Under the pieces are notes generated by a model. The model saw nothing but the letters and a program-made list of their open reading frames with translations. It searched no databases and was not told the origin of the DNA. Shown piece by piece: positions 48,751 through 60,171 of a stretch of 64,000 nucleotides of DNA (position 1 is the first letter of the stretch; the number at the start of each line of letters is the position of its first letter). A program made the translations under genes and the position numbers. Origin of the DNA: Knufia peltigerae (lineage: Eukaryota; Ascomycota; Eurotiomycetes; Chaetothyriales; Trichomeriaceae). The stretch spans positions 1 through 64,000 of the forward strand of contig JAPDRN010000063.1 in the NCBI GenBank assembly GCA_030247855.1, in the 5' to 3' direction.

Positions 48751-50913
48751 ATGGCGGCGGAAGGACGAATCAGGGAAGCGGCGTATGGGACATGGGACAG
48801 CCCAATCTCTCCAGAACTCGTGTCAAATGCCGTGCTCCGTTTCGATGCGGTGTCCGTCCACGTAGGTTGTGTTCTGGGCGGCAGACGACACGAGTCTCAA
48901 GTAGCCGATGCAAAAGTGATCGATTTTGCTAATATTTGATAGGAAGCCACGGGCAAGGTGTACCTGACCGAGATGCGTCCATCAGAGAGCGGGCGAGCCT
49001 GCATTGTCGAATTTGACCTCTCTACGGGAGTTCAGCGAGATGTTCTCCCCGCAGAGTTGAGCGCCAGATCCTGCGTCCATGGGTACGGAGGTGGTGCTGT
49101 CAGTGTGGATCAGAGACTTGGGAGACTCATCATCACCGATTTCAAGACTCACGGCGTCTTCTCAGTTGACCCCGCGTCTGGAGTTGTGGAATCGTTGATC
49201 GGAGGTAATCCAAAAGTGTTCTTTGGCGATTTCGACGCGAGCCTGAAGGACCCGAACTGGGTTTTGGCCATCCAGGAGGATCACAGAATTGCTCCCACTA
49301 GCAACAAGGTCGTCGCCATCAATATATCCAACAAAGAGTTTATTGTTCTCGCACAAGGAGCTGATTTCTATACCCATCCAAAGTTCAGTCCTGATGGATC
49401 CTCAATCTGCTGGTTACAGTGGAATTTCCCAAATATGCCGTGGGACAGCGCCGAACTGCACGTTGCTAACTTTGACGACGGTGCCCTCAGCGAGGAATAT
49501 GTAGTGGCGGGAAAGCAAGGCAACGAGAGCATCCAGCAGCCTCGCTGGAATTCTGATGGTACTCTGCTGTTCTGTGGTGATCGTACTGGCTACTGGCAGT
49601 TATACCGTCATGACCCACGGACCAATAAGACGTTGCATATCAATCTGCCGACATTGCAAAATGCCGAGTTTGCATGGCCTGAGTTCTTCCTAGGAAGGTA
49701 TGTTAGAGAAGAGATGTTGGAGAGATTTGTGGGCTGACACTATTAACTCTGTAGTAAATCATATGCATGCTTGACATCAAACCTTGTCGTAGCCATGTAT
49801 ATGCTTAACGGTCAATTCGGAATGTGCCTCATCGACCTGCTTCAGCAGACCTGTTGTGACCTTGATTCCAGTTACACCAGCCCAGGCTTCCAGACTGATG
49901 CTCTCCACCGCATCTCTGGGACCGAGTTCGTCGCAATAGTCAGCAGCGAAGACGGACCTATGAGTCTTACAGTCCACCGATTGTCTAATGCCGGTTCTCT
50001 TGTGGACGTTCATTGCTTGAAAACTGTCGTCGCTTGGGATATGTTGCCACACAAAGAGTGGATTTCCAAACCACAATTCATATCATTTCCCCGAGTTGGG
50101 ACAGCTTTCACCGGCAACTCTCACGCAATCTTTTGGCCGCCAACAAACCCCTTCTTCCAGGCTCCGGCCGGCTCTTTGCCTCCTTTGATTGTTTCTGTGC
50201 ACGGGGGACCAACCCACGATGCCAAGGCTTCACTGTCAATGGAAATCCAATATTGGACAACCAGAGGCTTCGCGTGGGTCGATGTGAACTATGCCGGCTC
50301 GAGCGGTTATGGACGAGAGTACCGCGAGCTTCTCAAGGGTAATTGGGGAGTCATAGACGCCGAGGACGTGGTTAGCTGTGTACACTACCTTGCTTCACGG
50401 TCTATTATTGACCGGTCCCGTGTCGGCATTCGAGGTGGCAGTGCCGGAGGATATGCTGTTTTACGATGCATGACGGAATATCCTGAAGTATGGGCAGGTG
50501 GCATCTCGTTATTTGGGGTCTGTTGTTTGCAGACATTGGAAAAGACAACTCACAAGTTCGAATCGCGATATCTCGAAGGACTACTGCTCCCCCGGTCTCC
50601 AGTGAGTGCAGAAGAGAAGGAACGTCTTTATCAGGAGCGCAGCCCGCTATACCACGCTCAGCAGATCAAGGCACCTGTATTGCTCCTGCAAGGTAGGGAG
50701 GACATAGTTGTGCCGCCTGACCAGGCGGAGATGATGGAAAGTGCCATCAAGGAGGCTATAAGAGAGAGGGACAATTCCATGGTTCCGGAAGACCTGGTCA
50801 AGGTTGTCATATACGAAGGAGAAGGACATGGCTTCATCAAAGCCCACACCCTGATCAGCCAAAAGGCAGAGGAAGTTGCCTGGTGGAGCAAGACGCTGCT
50901 GAGGCCCACCTAG
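48751..50913 (+). CDS. S9 family serine peptidase (acylaminoacyl/dipeptidyl peptidase-like)
   Basis: Spliced CDS join(48751..48861,48943..49697,49755..50913), 674 residues. The N-terminal half looks like the beta-propeller of prolyl oligopeptidases (repeats such as PKFSPDGSSICWLQW and PRWNSDGTLLFCGDRTGYWQLY). The C-terminal alpha/beta-hydrolase domain has VSVHGGPT, VDVNYAGSSGYGR, the nucleophile S518 in GGSAGG, an acid in LLQGREDIVVPPDQ and a histidine in GEGHGF. No signal peptide, so it is likely cytosolic. It would cleave short or N-blocked peptides. It lies in the same direction as the beta-lactamase-fold gene and ends 28 bp from the convergent regulator's stop codon. Confidence 0.92.
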
Positions 50914-50934
50914 AGAGAATTGTCCAAGGTTTTG

Positions 50935-50952
50935 TCTCTCTTTAAAGAGAGA
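50935..50952. terminator. 18-bp perfect palindrome at convergent gene ends
   Basis: TCTCTCTTT followed directly by AAAGAGAGA. It covers the stop codon of the minus-strand regulator and lies 21 bp past the stop of the S9 peptidase. Both transcripts would carry the self-complementary element. A role in 3'-end formation or mRNA pairing is possible but only inferred. Confidence 0.4.
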
Positions 50953-53042
50953 GGACTAACACCGAGTTCCACAGAAGACCTGTGTTCCAATCCTTTCCAC
51001 ACATTGCGACTCCAAAGTGTGCTCCAGGTCTGTAAATCTCATCTCGATCCAAATTCGTGGGCTCTAGGAGACTAAGGATGTAGCAATCTCGGCTTTGTTG
51101 TTTCATGGCGATAACCTCTTGCAAATTCCTTAGAACAATTGAATTCGGAAAAGTTCCATCAATCTCTATGCCAAAATTGTCAAGACGCCGGATGTAACTC
51201 TCCACCCAGTTTCCCACAGCCCGGTCAGGACAGCAACCAGCACAAAAACCGAGGAGGGAGCCAATCCCGATTGCGGAAGACTTCGACGTTGGGTCGCAGT
51301 CTTGGAAGGAAAGACCTGCTGCTATACGTAGGATGAGCAGTTCCCATTCGGTAATCGAGGGTAGGGAGGTCGTTGCTGAAGTTTGATCATCTACAATTCT
51401 TTCCCAGAAGTCGGTCGAGCAGAGCAGTCGGGCAGCCGCGTAATATGCATAATCCATGGCCGAGTTGTGCGTGCGTAGTTTCAAGGCCGGGACAAGAAGA
51501 GCGCCACCGATCGTCCTTGAGTGCTGTGGGCGAGAAGGGGAACAGTCGATGGGGAGCTCGGCATCATCGAGCTGTGAGTACCAGTGTTCTAGCCTTCCTC
51601 TCTGGTCGGACAAAGAGTTCTGGTAGGCCTCGCTGATGGCAGCCAACTCAGGCTGCGAGACCCCGCTTCTTGACATTGGTAGCCCTGCATGTTTCAGCAT
51701 TGAGCAGAAATTTGGATGTCGGTTCCCTTCTTGGGCGAATGCTGGATCCCGACAGACGGCAAAATCTAGGATGATCTTGCGTGAGAGCTCTATTCCCTCG
51801 CAGAGAATCATGATGATTGTATCACTCGTTGTGTGGAGGGCAGTCAGGGTATCTTCCACGGCATCCACTGTCCTCAACCTCCAGAGTGATGGTACCTCGT
51901 GCCTTGCGTCAGCAAAAGCAAGGGAGATCCTTCGATTCACAACAAGCGATCGGCATGTCAGCCACGTGGAAAGAAGTCTCTTGCCCAGTTGCGTTGAAGT
52001 TAGCTGGTCTCGAAAGAAAGGAAGCACTTTGTCCATCCCATCCATGTGAGTGAGGACTCCGGAGAAGGACCCAATGTCTAGTTCAACGAAATGAAACAAT
52101 AGTAAAGTGGCAAATACATCCTGTGCTTGATCGGCTGATGCTGTAGGCATCACATCCGCCAAAAGTCTCATGGCGGTACTGTAATAGTTCAAGCTGCGAA
52201 GGCGGTGTTCGTTCTTCATGAAGGCTTCTCTGCGTGGCTGTAATCCGGGTTCACCAACAGCTGATGACACCGACCGAGCAAAGTGTATGCTGGAGACAGC
52301 TAGTAAGACGTTCTTGAGAGGAATAAATTGCGGTGGCGTAGCAGTGATATGGTCGAATACTTGGGGCAAGAACTCGACAACTCTCGTTCGCCAATGATGC
52401 CAGTAGATCTCGTCCATGCATTTCGAATTATTCGATGCGAGTGAGGTTGGAAACAAGGTGGTGGGATGAGCTAGGTCCAAGAGATAAGACTTCTCACCAA
52501 CGCACGACGGCTCCTTGTCATAAAGGGTGGCCGAAGCACAATTGAAGACAGAAGCAATGCCTTTGAGCCTGAAGCATTCGATTTCAGCACTATTCTCAAA
52601 GGTCTCCGGGGTTGATGGAGCGTTGACAACAATATCTGGATAAGGGGTAAAGAAAACGGAAGATAGTACTGGCGAGGCGGCATGCGTCGGTGTTCTCGTC
52701 TTCGAGGGCGGGCTTCCACCTGACCTCGAGCCAGGAACATAGATAGGGCCCCATTCCGCAAACCTGACGGTCTGTTCGACAGGCTTGCCCGTCTGAGCGT
52801 GGAATTGGAACCTCGGTCGAGTATTGTATCCTTCACAATCAAGGGCCAGTCTAACGCAAGCATTGCAATGCGGTCGTCTTTGATCACACTGCTTACGGTA
52901 AGAAGAGTACCATGAGAGATAGCAGGTACATCAGATTTGGAATTGACATACTCACCTTCACTCGCCGTCGACGGCAATTGTGGCATCCATTGCGGGTGCG
53001 GGTTATGCTTGTTTTCTTCGGCCGCGAGCTGAGATTGGGCAT
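50942..53042 (-). CDS. Zn2Cys6 transcription factor with fungal-specific domain 2
   Basis: Spliced CDS complement(join(50942..52888,52956..53042)), 677 residues. The zinc cluster is split by a 67-nt intron: exon 1 ends GCHNCRRRRVK and exon 2 starts CDQRRPHCNACVRLALDC, giving C20-x2-C23-x6-C30-x6-C37-x2-C40-x6-C47. Without the join the zinc cluster is lost, so the short first exon is firm. The long C-terminal part (WHHWRTRVVEFLPQVFDH, LLAVSSIHFAR, LLFHFVELDIGSFSGVLTHMDGM and following) fits the Fungal_trans_2 type regulator domain. Such factors often control the genes beside them. Its placement at the end of the transporter/hydrolase/peptidase block suggests, as inference, that it regulates them. 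Confidence 0.9.
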
Positions 53043-53492
53043 GCTTCAACGGCCATGGGCATCCTGGGGTGCAAGTCTAGGCAACTGGTAATATGTGATC
53101 GGTAGAGATTAGATGGTTGTTCCAAGCGGGGAGTTTGGCTCAACGTTGTAAGCCTTTGTAGAGGGCAATCGATAGGGAAGAACCAGATAGACTGGTATCG
53201 TCTAGGTGACCTTTGGTGTCCCGCCAGGATTTGCGAGTTGGTGGTGAGCAAGGCGGCATCACCTGGTTTCCTAATTGGGGGGAGCAGTTCGGCCAAACCT
53301 TGGCAAAGTTCAAAAACTCGGGCCCCTCCAATGTCCATTGCTGCGCCCATCAGTCGATTGAGGCCCAACTCGACAAGCCAACGATTTCCCTCACTGACTC
53401 ACTCACTACTGGATCGTGAGATTGTCCGTACGAGGACCCTAGAATTTGCGTCTCAACGCTGCTCAGTCAATCGACACTCCACCACTCTCAAA
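53043..53492. promoter_or_regulatory. Divergent promoter of the regulator and SUP35
   Basis: A spacer of 450 bp between opposite starts. The frame of SUP35 stays open upstream to about 53238, but the extra residues are not conserved. No distinct motif noticed. Confidence 0.45.
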
Positions 53493-55598
53493 ATGTCGGG
53501 CAACTTCGATTCCTGGGAAGACGCTGCGGCGCAAGATGAGGATCTTTCAAGACAGACACAAAACATGAACATCAACGCCAACGCTTTCAGGCCTGGGGCC
53601 TCTTCATTTCAGCCTGGGGCTAACTCTTTCCAACCGGGCCAGCAGTACCAACAGAATGGCTATCAGAGCTATGGCTACGGCCAACAGCAGGGATACAACC
53701 AATTTGCACAATACGGGCAAGGCTACAACAATCAATACCCCCAATATCAACAACAGCAACAGCAACAGCCACAGCAAGGCTACAACCAACAATATAACGG
53801 ACAGTTTGCTGCATATAATCAAACCCCCGGCGGCTTTCAGCCACGACAGGGCGCCCCGGTAAGCATCGCCAGACGATCAGATGCACCACCTGCCGCAGCA
53901 CCAAAGCCAGCACCTCAATCTCAACCAGCTCCTGCTCCAGCTGCTGAGAAAGCCCCCACACCAAAGCCTGCTGCAGCACCTCCGAAGGCTAAAGTCCTAT
54001 CGATTGGTGTTCCTACCTCCGCATCAGCCTCCCCGAAGAAACCCGCCTCTCCTACCGCCAAAGATGCTCCGTCCAAAGTTGAGACCAAGGCAGATACTAA
54101 ACCAGAAGCTGGTTCGAAGAAGGTCGCAGCGAAGGCTGTTGAGAAGACTGGTGAAAGAGCATCAGGCAAGACCTCTCCAACACCGTCCTCAGGCAAGTCA
54201 TCCCCTACTCCAGGGGACTCGAAGAAGGGACGCAATGCCGAAGAAATTGCCGCAGAACAAACAGCCGATGTCGATGCATCTGTGCTCCAAGAGATGTACG
54301 GAAAGGAACACGTCAACATCATCTTCATCGGTCACGTTGATGCCGGAAAATCTACCCTGGGCGGTCAAGTCCTCATTCAGACTGGTATGGTGGACGAGCG
54401 GACACTGGACAAGTACAAGAGGGACGCGAAAGATGCTGGTCGTGAAACCTGGTATATCTCCTGGGTGCTCGATCTGAACAAGGAAGAACGAGCCAAGGGT
54501 AAAACCGTCGAAGTCGGACGAGGGTTTTTCGAGACCGAGAAACGACGATACACAATCCTCGACGCACCCGGTCACAAAACATATGTACCAAACATGCTGA
54601 GCGGTGCCGCTCAAGCCGATGTCGCCATTCTTGTCATTTCGGCACGAAAGGGTGAATTTGAGACTGGTTTCGAGAAGGGTGGTCAGACACAAGAACACGC
54701 TATGCTGATCAAGACAACCGGCGCAAAGGAACTAGTCGTGGCCGTGAACAAGATGGACGATATTACCGTAGAGTGGTCGAAGGAACGCTACGACGAGATC
54801 GTCGGCAAGCTCAAGCCATACCTCAAGAAGCGAATGGGTCTCGAATCGACCTTTATGCCTATCTCGGCGCAGACCGGCATGGGCGTCAAGGACAGAATCC
54901 CGAAGAACCTGGCCGGCTGGTACACTGGCCCCTCTCTCCTCGAGTTCCTTGATGGCATGGCGAAGATCCAACGCAACCTCAACGCGCCGTTCATGATGCC
55001 CATCGGCGCCAAATACAGAGACATGGGCACCATGGTCGAAGGCCGTGTCGAGGCCGGCGTGATTCAAAAGTCGGCCAACTACATAATGATGCCGAACAAG
55101 GAAGAGGTAGGCATCGCCGCCTTGTACGGCGAGACGGAAGAAGAAATCCCCCACGCGGCGTGCGGTGACCAAGTGCGCATGCGACTCCGTGGTATCGAAG
55201 AAGAAGACATCCTGCCCGGCTTCGTGCTGTGCTCGCCGAAACGACTCGTGCACTGCGTGCGCGAGTTCGAGGCGCAGATCAACATTGTCGAGCTCAAGTC
55301 GATCCTGTCGGCCGGCTTCAACTGCGTGCTGCACGTCCACGCGGCCACGGAAGAGGTCACGTTCGCGGCGCTGTTGCACAAGTTGGAGCCGAGGACGGGT
55401 CGCAAGAGCAAGAAGCCCCCTCCGTTCGCGGCAAAGGGTCAGAACATCATCGCCCGCCTGCAGGTCACCAGCGGAGCCGGTCGCATCTGCGTGGAGCGGT
55501 TCGAGGACTACCCGCAGCTCGGTCGGTTCACCCTCCGTGACCAAGGTCAGACCATCGCCGTGGGCAAGATCACAAAGTTGATCCTGGATGACGAGTAG
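53493..55598 (+). CDS. SUP35: Translation termination factor eRF3 (Sup35)
   Basis: Single-exon CDS of 701 residues, beginning MSGNFDSWEDAAAQDEDL. It is the GTPase partner of eRF1 in stop-codon termination in the cytosol. Order: a Gln/Asn/Tyr/Gly-rich N domain (about 20-125) with imperfect repeats of QGYNQ/YGQGYNNQY type; an Ala/Pro/Lys/Ser-rich M-like segment (about 130-250); then the EF1A-like GTPase with G1 GHVDAGKST at about 280, switch region ERAKGKTVEVGRGFF, G3 DAPGHKTYV, G4 NKMD; and the C-terminal beta-barrels (LHVHAATEEVTFAALLHKLEP, GRICVERFEDYPQLGRFTLRDQG). The N domain has the make-up of the yeast prion region. Start 53493 was chosen for the conserved first residues. Confidence 0.97.
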   Translation: MSGNFDSWEDAAAQDEDLSRQTQNMNINANAFRPGASSFQPGANSFQPGQQYQQNGYQSYGYGQQQGYNQFAQYGQGYNNQYPQYQQQQQQQPQQGYNQQYNGQFAAYNQTPGGFQPRQGAPVSIARRSDAPPAAAPKPAPQSQPAPAPAAEKAPTPKPAAAPPKAKVLSIGVPTSASASPKKPASPTAKDAPSKVETKADTKPEAGSKKVAAKAVEKTGERASGKTSPTPSSGKSSPTPGDSKKGRNAEEIAAEQTADVDASVLQEMYGKEHVNIIFIGHVDAGKSTLGGQVLIQTGMVDERTLDKYKRDAKDAGRETWYISWVLDLNKEERAKGKTVEVGRGFFETEKRRYTILDAPGHKTYVPNMLSGAAQADVAILVISARKGEFETGFEKGGQTQEHAMLIKTTGAKELVVAVNKMDDITVEWSKERYDEIVGKLKPYLKKRMGLESTFMPISAQTGMGVKDRIPKNLAGWYTGPSLLEFLDGMAKIQRNLNAPFMMPIGAKYRDMGTMVEGRVEAGVIQKSANYIMMPNKEEVGIAALYGETEEEIPHAACGDQVRMRLRGIEEEDILPGFVLCSPKRLVHCVREFEAQINIVELKSILSAGFNCVLHVHAATEEVTFAALLHKLEPRTGRKSKKPPPFAAKGQNIIARLQVTSGAGRICVERFEDYPQLGRFTLRDQGQTIAVGKITKLILDDE

Positions 55599-56576
55599 CT
55601 TGTACTCCCGTATGACCTACGAGGCTTCTTCGACAGGCGCCAGGATATGGTCCTTCGTCAGGCTTCCTCCAACCAAGCCCACGCGTGCGTGGTATGATCC
55701 AAAAAGACTTTAACGAACATAAGATGTTTCATAATGTGCATTCGGCGTGTTATGAGGACGGCAGAAGAGGCCTCGAGGGGGTGGGAGTCAGGCTGGAGAT
55801 CAACACCCATAGAGCAGCAGGTAGAGAAGAAATGCAAAAACGCACAAACGCAAATGTTTGACCAAGCACTTTTGTCACGTCTATAATGGCTGACCGGCCG
55901 ACCCTAGTTACCACTGACCTTGTTTTGTATTCAAGTTTTCAGTCCTGTTACAGTATCAACTAGTCCCATATCCCGTATGATCGCCATTGACTCTTTTTTG
56001 CCCCCACCCGAGGCAGGCAGAAATCCGAATCCAAAGTTTCGACTTCGACGGGAGCCTTTCGGGTTTCCCACACACCCTGTCTGTGTCTTCCGCTCCCTTC
56101 CCTGCTTGATTTTCTTTCCCCTTTGCCTGGGAACAACCAAATCGCGTGACGGGAGAAAACAAAAAGCTCCCAACAAACTACTGTATATCCAGCTTCCTGG
56201 CGAGTCCTAAAAGTACATTGAAGTGTGGAGGAAAAGAAACCAGTGGATGTCGTTTTCAAGAGATCAGGACTCGGACCGTGCATTGGGTGGCATCGCCAGG
56301 CGGTCCCGGCAAGATCGCACATGGTTTCGAAGGCAGTGATTGACCAGGAACGCGCGAGTGAATGGGTCGGATTTGACCCACAAAGACTGATGATCCTCAT
56401 TAACAACACAAGATCAAGTCTCGCCGGAATATTTTGAGAAAGTCACAGAATCCGGCGCCGGCCCGGCGATGGATCAGTATTGTGGCACAGGAACGATTTG
56501 TGACACCAAGCTTGTGTCGATCCTCATCTTCGGATACCGCCCCAATATCCTTTGTGGAATGCCATGACAACCACAT
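55599..56576. other. Convergent 3' flanks of SUP35 and U2AF
   Basis: Nearly 1 kb between the convergent genes. Open frames up to 149 codons occur on the minus strand (55960-56409) but show no family resemblance. No gene supported. Confidence 0.45.
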
Positions 56577-58518
56577 TTACCAGGCGCTCACGTCGAAACT
56601 TGCCTAGAAGAAAAAGGAGTCGGGTCAGTATTCTCATTCCAAAGAAGACGCTTTCCAGCTTGACTTACCTCATCAAAGTAAGTAGTAACAACAGTTCGGT
56701 CGGCGAATTTCCTGCCCGCCAGAGCCTGCAGTGCTTTCTTGGCTGATTCAGCATCTTCGTACTTGATAAAGATCTTGCCCACACCAGCAGATTGTCTGCT
56801 ACCTCCTGACGGACGGGGAATCTTCATGGCAACGATAGTGCCGTACTTGGAGCACTCTTCCATGACATCTTCGCAGATTTCTAATTAACAAGTCAGTGAA
56901 ACGTATTTTGATTAGTCGACCCAACCCGGGAGCTTACCTTCGTAGTCATCGTTGTCGATGAGCTCCTCGGCAGTGACCATGTTGAGCAGCTGAAGAACGC
57001 GACCGTCTTCAAAGCTATCTGAAGTGGTGCCTGCGAACATCGACATTGCGTTCACACCCATGTCCAGCCCAGCAGCCTGCGTGAATCCAATACTGGCTCT
57101 GGTGACTTTGATAGAATTGCCTGCAAGGTCCATACCGTTCAGGCCCTCCAAAGCCACGCTGGTCACCGTTGGGTCAGAGTACTCGCAGAATGCAATACCC
57201 TGCATTTCGTTAGCAAGTGATGGAAATAGTCCATGAATGAGAACTTACCCTTGATTCGGGAGCATCAGCATCTCTGACCAACACAAAGGCTTTCAATTCA
57301 CCAAAAGCTTTCAATAGTTCCAACACTTGATCGTCAGTCAGGAATGGTGGGAGGTTGGTGATCGATAGTTTGTTGGATGTATCTGGTACTTCGGATGAGA
57401 TCTCGCCCTCGGTGTATGCATCCTCATCTGCCGACGGAACAATGTAATCTTTCGGCCGTTTAATCTCTAAGCCTTTAGGCGTGCCGTTGCCATTGCCATT
57501 CATCTCAGTGTGATGTTCCTCCATCGTGATCCCGTCCATGGCCAGGGCCACGGTTGCGTCAGATGGAGACTTGAACTCAACAAGGGCGAAGGTCCGGTCT
57601 TCAGCAATGTTGGCCTGAATGCATGGATCGCTGTTTTGGGTTACATTCAGGCCGTTCAGCTGCAGGTTAAAGAACTGCTGAAGGCTGTCTTCTGTCGCAG
57701 TTGCTGGCACATTTGAAACAAAAAGCCTCTTTGATTGACGCGCAGTAGACGGCTTCAAGGCTGTAGTCACAGCACCACCACCTGCGGGCTGCTTCATGAA
57801 ATCTTGCAGTCTGCTGGGGTCCATCTGTTGTTGACGGGGTGCGCCAGGCAGAGGAAACATGCCTGACATCTTTGCTTGTTCGGCCGTGACATTCTCATAA
57901 CCTGGTGGCTTGATATCCCATTGTGTCATTCTTCTCTTGCGCTCCAGGATGGGAACCACATCTGTTAGGTCTGGCGTGGGTTCTCTCTTCTTTGGAGGAG
58001 GACTGCTTTTCCTGCCTCGCGCTTGCGCAGCAAATTCATCACGATCTTCGCGTCCACCACGATCACGATCTCGTCCACCTCCACCTCCACCCCCGCGCCT
58101 GTCGTCAAAAAGATCTCGGTCTCGTCGTCGGTCATCATCCCGGCGTCTCGGGCCCCTGTCTCGATCCCGATCGCGGTCATCACGTCGGGACCCGTATCTG
58201 TCTTCTCGTTCTCTGGCACGATAGTCTCGACTGGAGGAGTATGAGTCTTCGTAATCGCCGCGTCGCGAAGATCGATGGTGCGGGGATCTTGAACGTCTTC
58301 GATCACCTCTGTCTCGGTTCCTATCGCGATCACGATCTCTTCGGTCGTCTCGGTCATACCGCGAACCCTGCAAATTCGTTAATGACGACCTCGCTGTAAG
58401 TGCTTCATGGCAGCGTACATGATGATCTCTCGTGCGCCCCGAGTCTGCGCAAGTCAGCAATAGATACTCAATAGCTTGCAATGGCCTTACCTCTCGAGGA
58501 GTAATTGTCGCCGTTCAT
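56577..58518 (-). CDS. U2 snRNP auxiliary factor large subunit (U2AF65)
   Basis: Six-exon CDS complement(join(56577..56603,56669..56880,56938..57199,57249..58367,58419..58444,58491..58518)), 557 residues. It binds the polypyrimidine tract at 3' splice sites and recruits U2 snRNP. The N-terminus is an Arg/Asp/Ser-rich RS-type domain (long RDRDRDR runs). It is followed by the U2AF35-binding region with MTQWDIKPPGYENVTAEQAK, RRM1 (KRLFVSNVPATATEDSLQQFF), RRM2 (NKLSITNLPPFLTDDQVLELL) and the C-terminal UHM domain ending NFDVxAW-like ASFDVSAW, which comes from a 27-nt last exon. Two tiny 5' exons (28 and 26 nt) were inferred from splice sites and reading frame and are less certain. Confidence 0.93.
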
Positions 58519-59259
58519 CGCTGCAACTCGGCTAGAAATTTGGAACGGGACTTTTTCCTGCTGCGCAAGAGGAGATAACAAGGAGCCGAAGGAAAGATCA
58601 GGACACTCAGACACTGACAGTCACAATAGTCCTGGCCCTATTTTGCTGATCTTTGGAAGGTATTTTGAAGTAGTTCAAATTGCTGCAGCTACAAAGTCGC
58701 GCATGCATCCAACATCTCTGCGTCTGGACTTTGGACTTTGGCGACTCCAGAGCCTTGATCTTGGCGGAAAACATGATCACGCCGCTTTAACGACTCTACT
58801 CAAGAACCTGTTCAGCACCGTGAAGTCCACCACAGACGATGTCTGTGAAGAGTATGGCCTACATAGTACAAGGAATATAGTTGTCTCTCAAAGATGATGC
58901 TTTTTGTTAACTCCGTAGCCAAATTGTGAACGAACCTCCTCATCCTGCAACATGGACTTATTCCCGTCGACTCCACATGGCATTTCGCGCGAGTTTCGCC
59001 TCATTCGGCCTAGTCAATTTGATCTTTACAGTGACATTGCTTCACAGGGAAGCAGTTGAAGCTCCTTGTCTACCCCAAAAGTGCTTCTGTATGATGCTAT
59101 GGCCATGGAGATAAGGTCCGGGTTCCTCAAGCACCAAGGTGTCTTTATCTCCTGGTAAAGTGGTATAAGAAGGCAGGTAGGTCTGCGTTTCCTAACCTTG
59201 ACAAGTTCATCCCCAGAAGCAACAGCAGAGTCTGAACACCTCATTAACCTCCCATCACT
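58519..59259. promoter_or_regulatory. Divergent promoter region of U2AF and the SDR gene
   Basis: A spacer of 741 bp between opposite starts. A plus-strand frame of 130 codons (58505-58897) overlaps the U2AF start and looks incidental. No gene supported. Confidence 0.45.
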
Positions 59260-60171
59260 ATGGCATCTCGTGTTATTGCTTTCGTCTCTGGTATGCCATC
59301 ACAGGCCTCCCTGACCTGGTTGCTGTCTTCCTAACGTCTTCGTAGGTGGAAATGGTGGTATTGGGTACGAAGCGGTCAAGGCACTTTTGCAATCCCCCAA
59401 GCCGTACCACGTTTTGATGGGCAGTCGCTCGCTGGACAAGGCCAAGACTGCCATCGAGAATCTGAAGAAAGAATGCTCTGAATCGAACAATACTGTTGAG
59501 GCCTTGCAGTTAGATCTTACCAGTGACGATTCCATCGAGAAGGCATTCAAGCATGTGGAAAAGACCCAAGGACTGCTTGATGTCCTGATCAACAATGCAG
59601 GTGTGTATAGCTGGATCGAGCAACATACCCACGAGACTGGGCCTGACAGTTCGCAGGAGCCACATTTGACCTGGAATTCCTTGGTGGCAAGGTCTCCCTT
59701 CGCGAAGCGTTCAACAAGGCTTACGATGTCAACGTAGCGGGCACAAACGTATTGACTTGGACATTCATACCACTCTTGCTCAAATCTTCCGATCCCCGTC
59801 TGATCTTTGTGAGTGGCCTCTCGGCCATTACCAAGGCCGCTGAAGGACCGTACTTTCCTACGCCTCCTCAGCCCGCTGGTTGGCCCAAGCAGATATCATT
59901 CGAAACCATCGGTTATCGATGCAGCAAGTGTGCCTTGAACATGCTCATGGTGGACTGGAATCACAAATTGAAAGAGGACAAGGTCAAGGTATGGGCTCTT
60001 GGACCTGGTATGCTGGCAACGAATCTTGGTGGTATGGGTCCAGAGAAAGCAGCCGAGATGGGGGCCAAGCACCCAAGTATTGGAGGTCAGCTCATCAGAA
60101 CTGTTGTTGAGGGTGAGAGAGATGCCGACGTCGGAAAGATGGTGATTCGAGATGGTATCATGACATGGTAA
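59260..60171 (+). CDS. Short-chain dehydrogenase/reductase (carbonyl reductase-like)
   Basis: Spliced CDS join(59260..59290,59346..59600,59657..60171), 266 residues, normal for classical SDRs. An NAD(P)H-dependent oxidoreductase with a Rossmann fold. The cofactor motif GGNGGIG (G11-G17) is created by joining exons 1 and 2. MGSRS suggests NADP preference, and LLDVLINNAG is completed across intron 2. The active site has Y182-x3-K186 in YRCSK and the LIFVSG strand. The sequence resembles fungal carbonyl reductases close to CBR1. The substrate is unknown. Confidence 0.92.

Noticed and set aside
53238..53492. Upstream in-frame extension of eRF3
   Set aside because: MSGNF... at 53493 is the conserved fungal start; the upstream residues look like translated leader.
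55960..56409. Minus-strand frame of 149 codons between SUP35 and U2AF
   Set aside because: It lies in the convergent 3' flank, has no family resemblance, and other frames there are also open.
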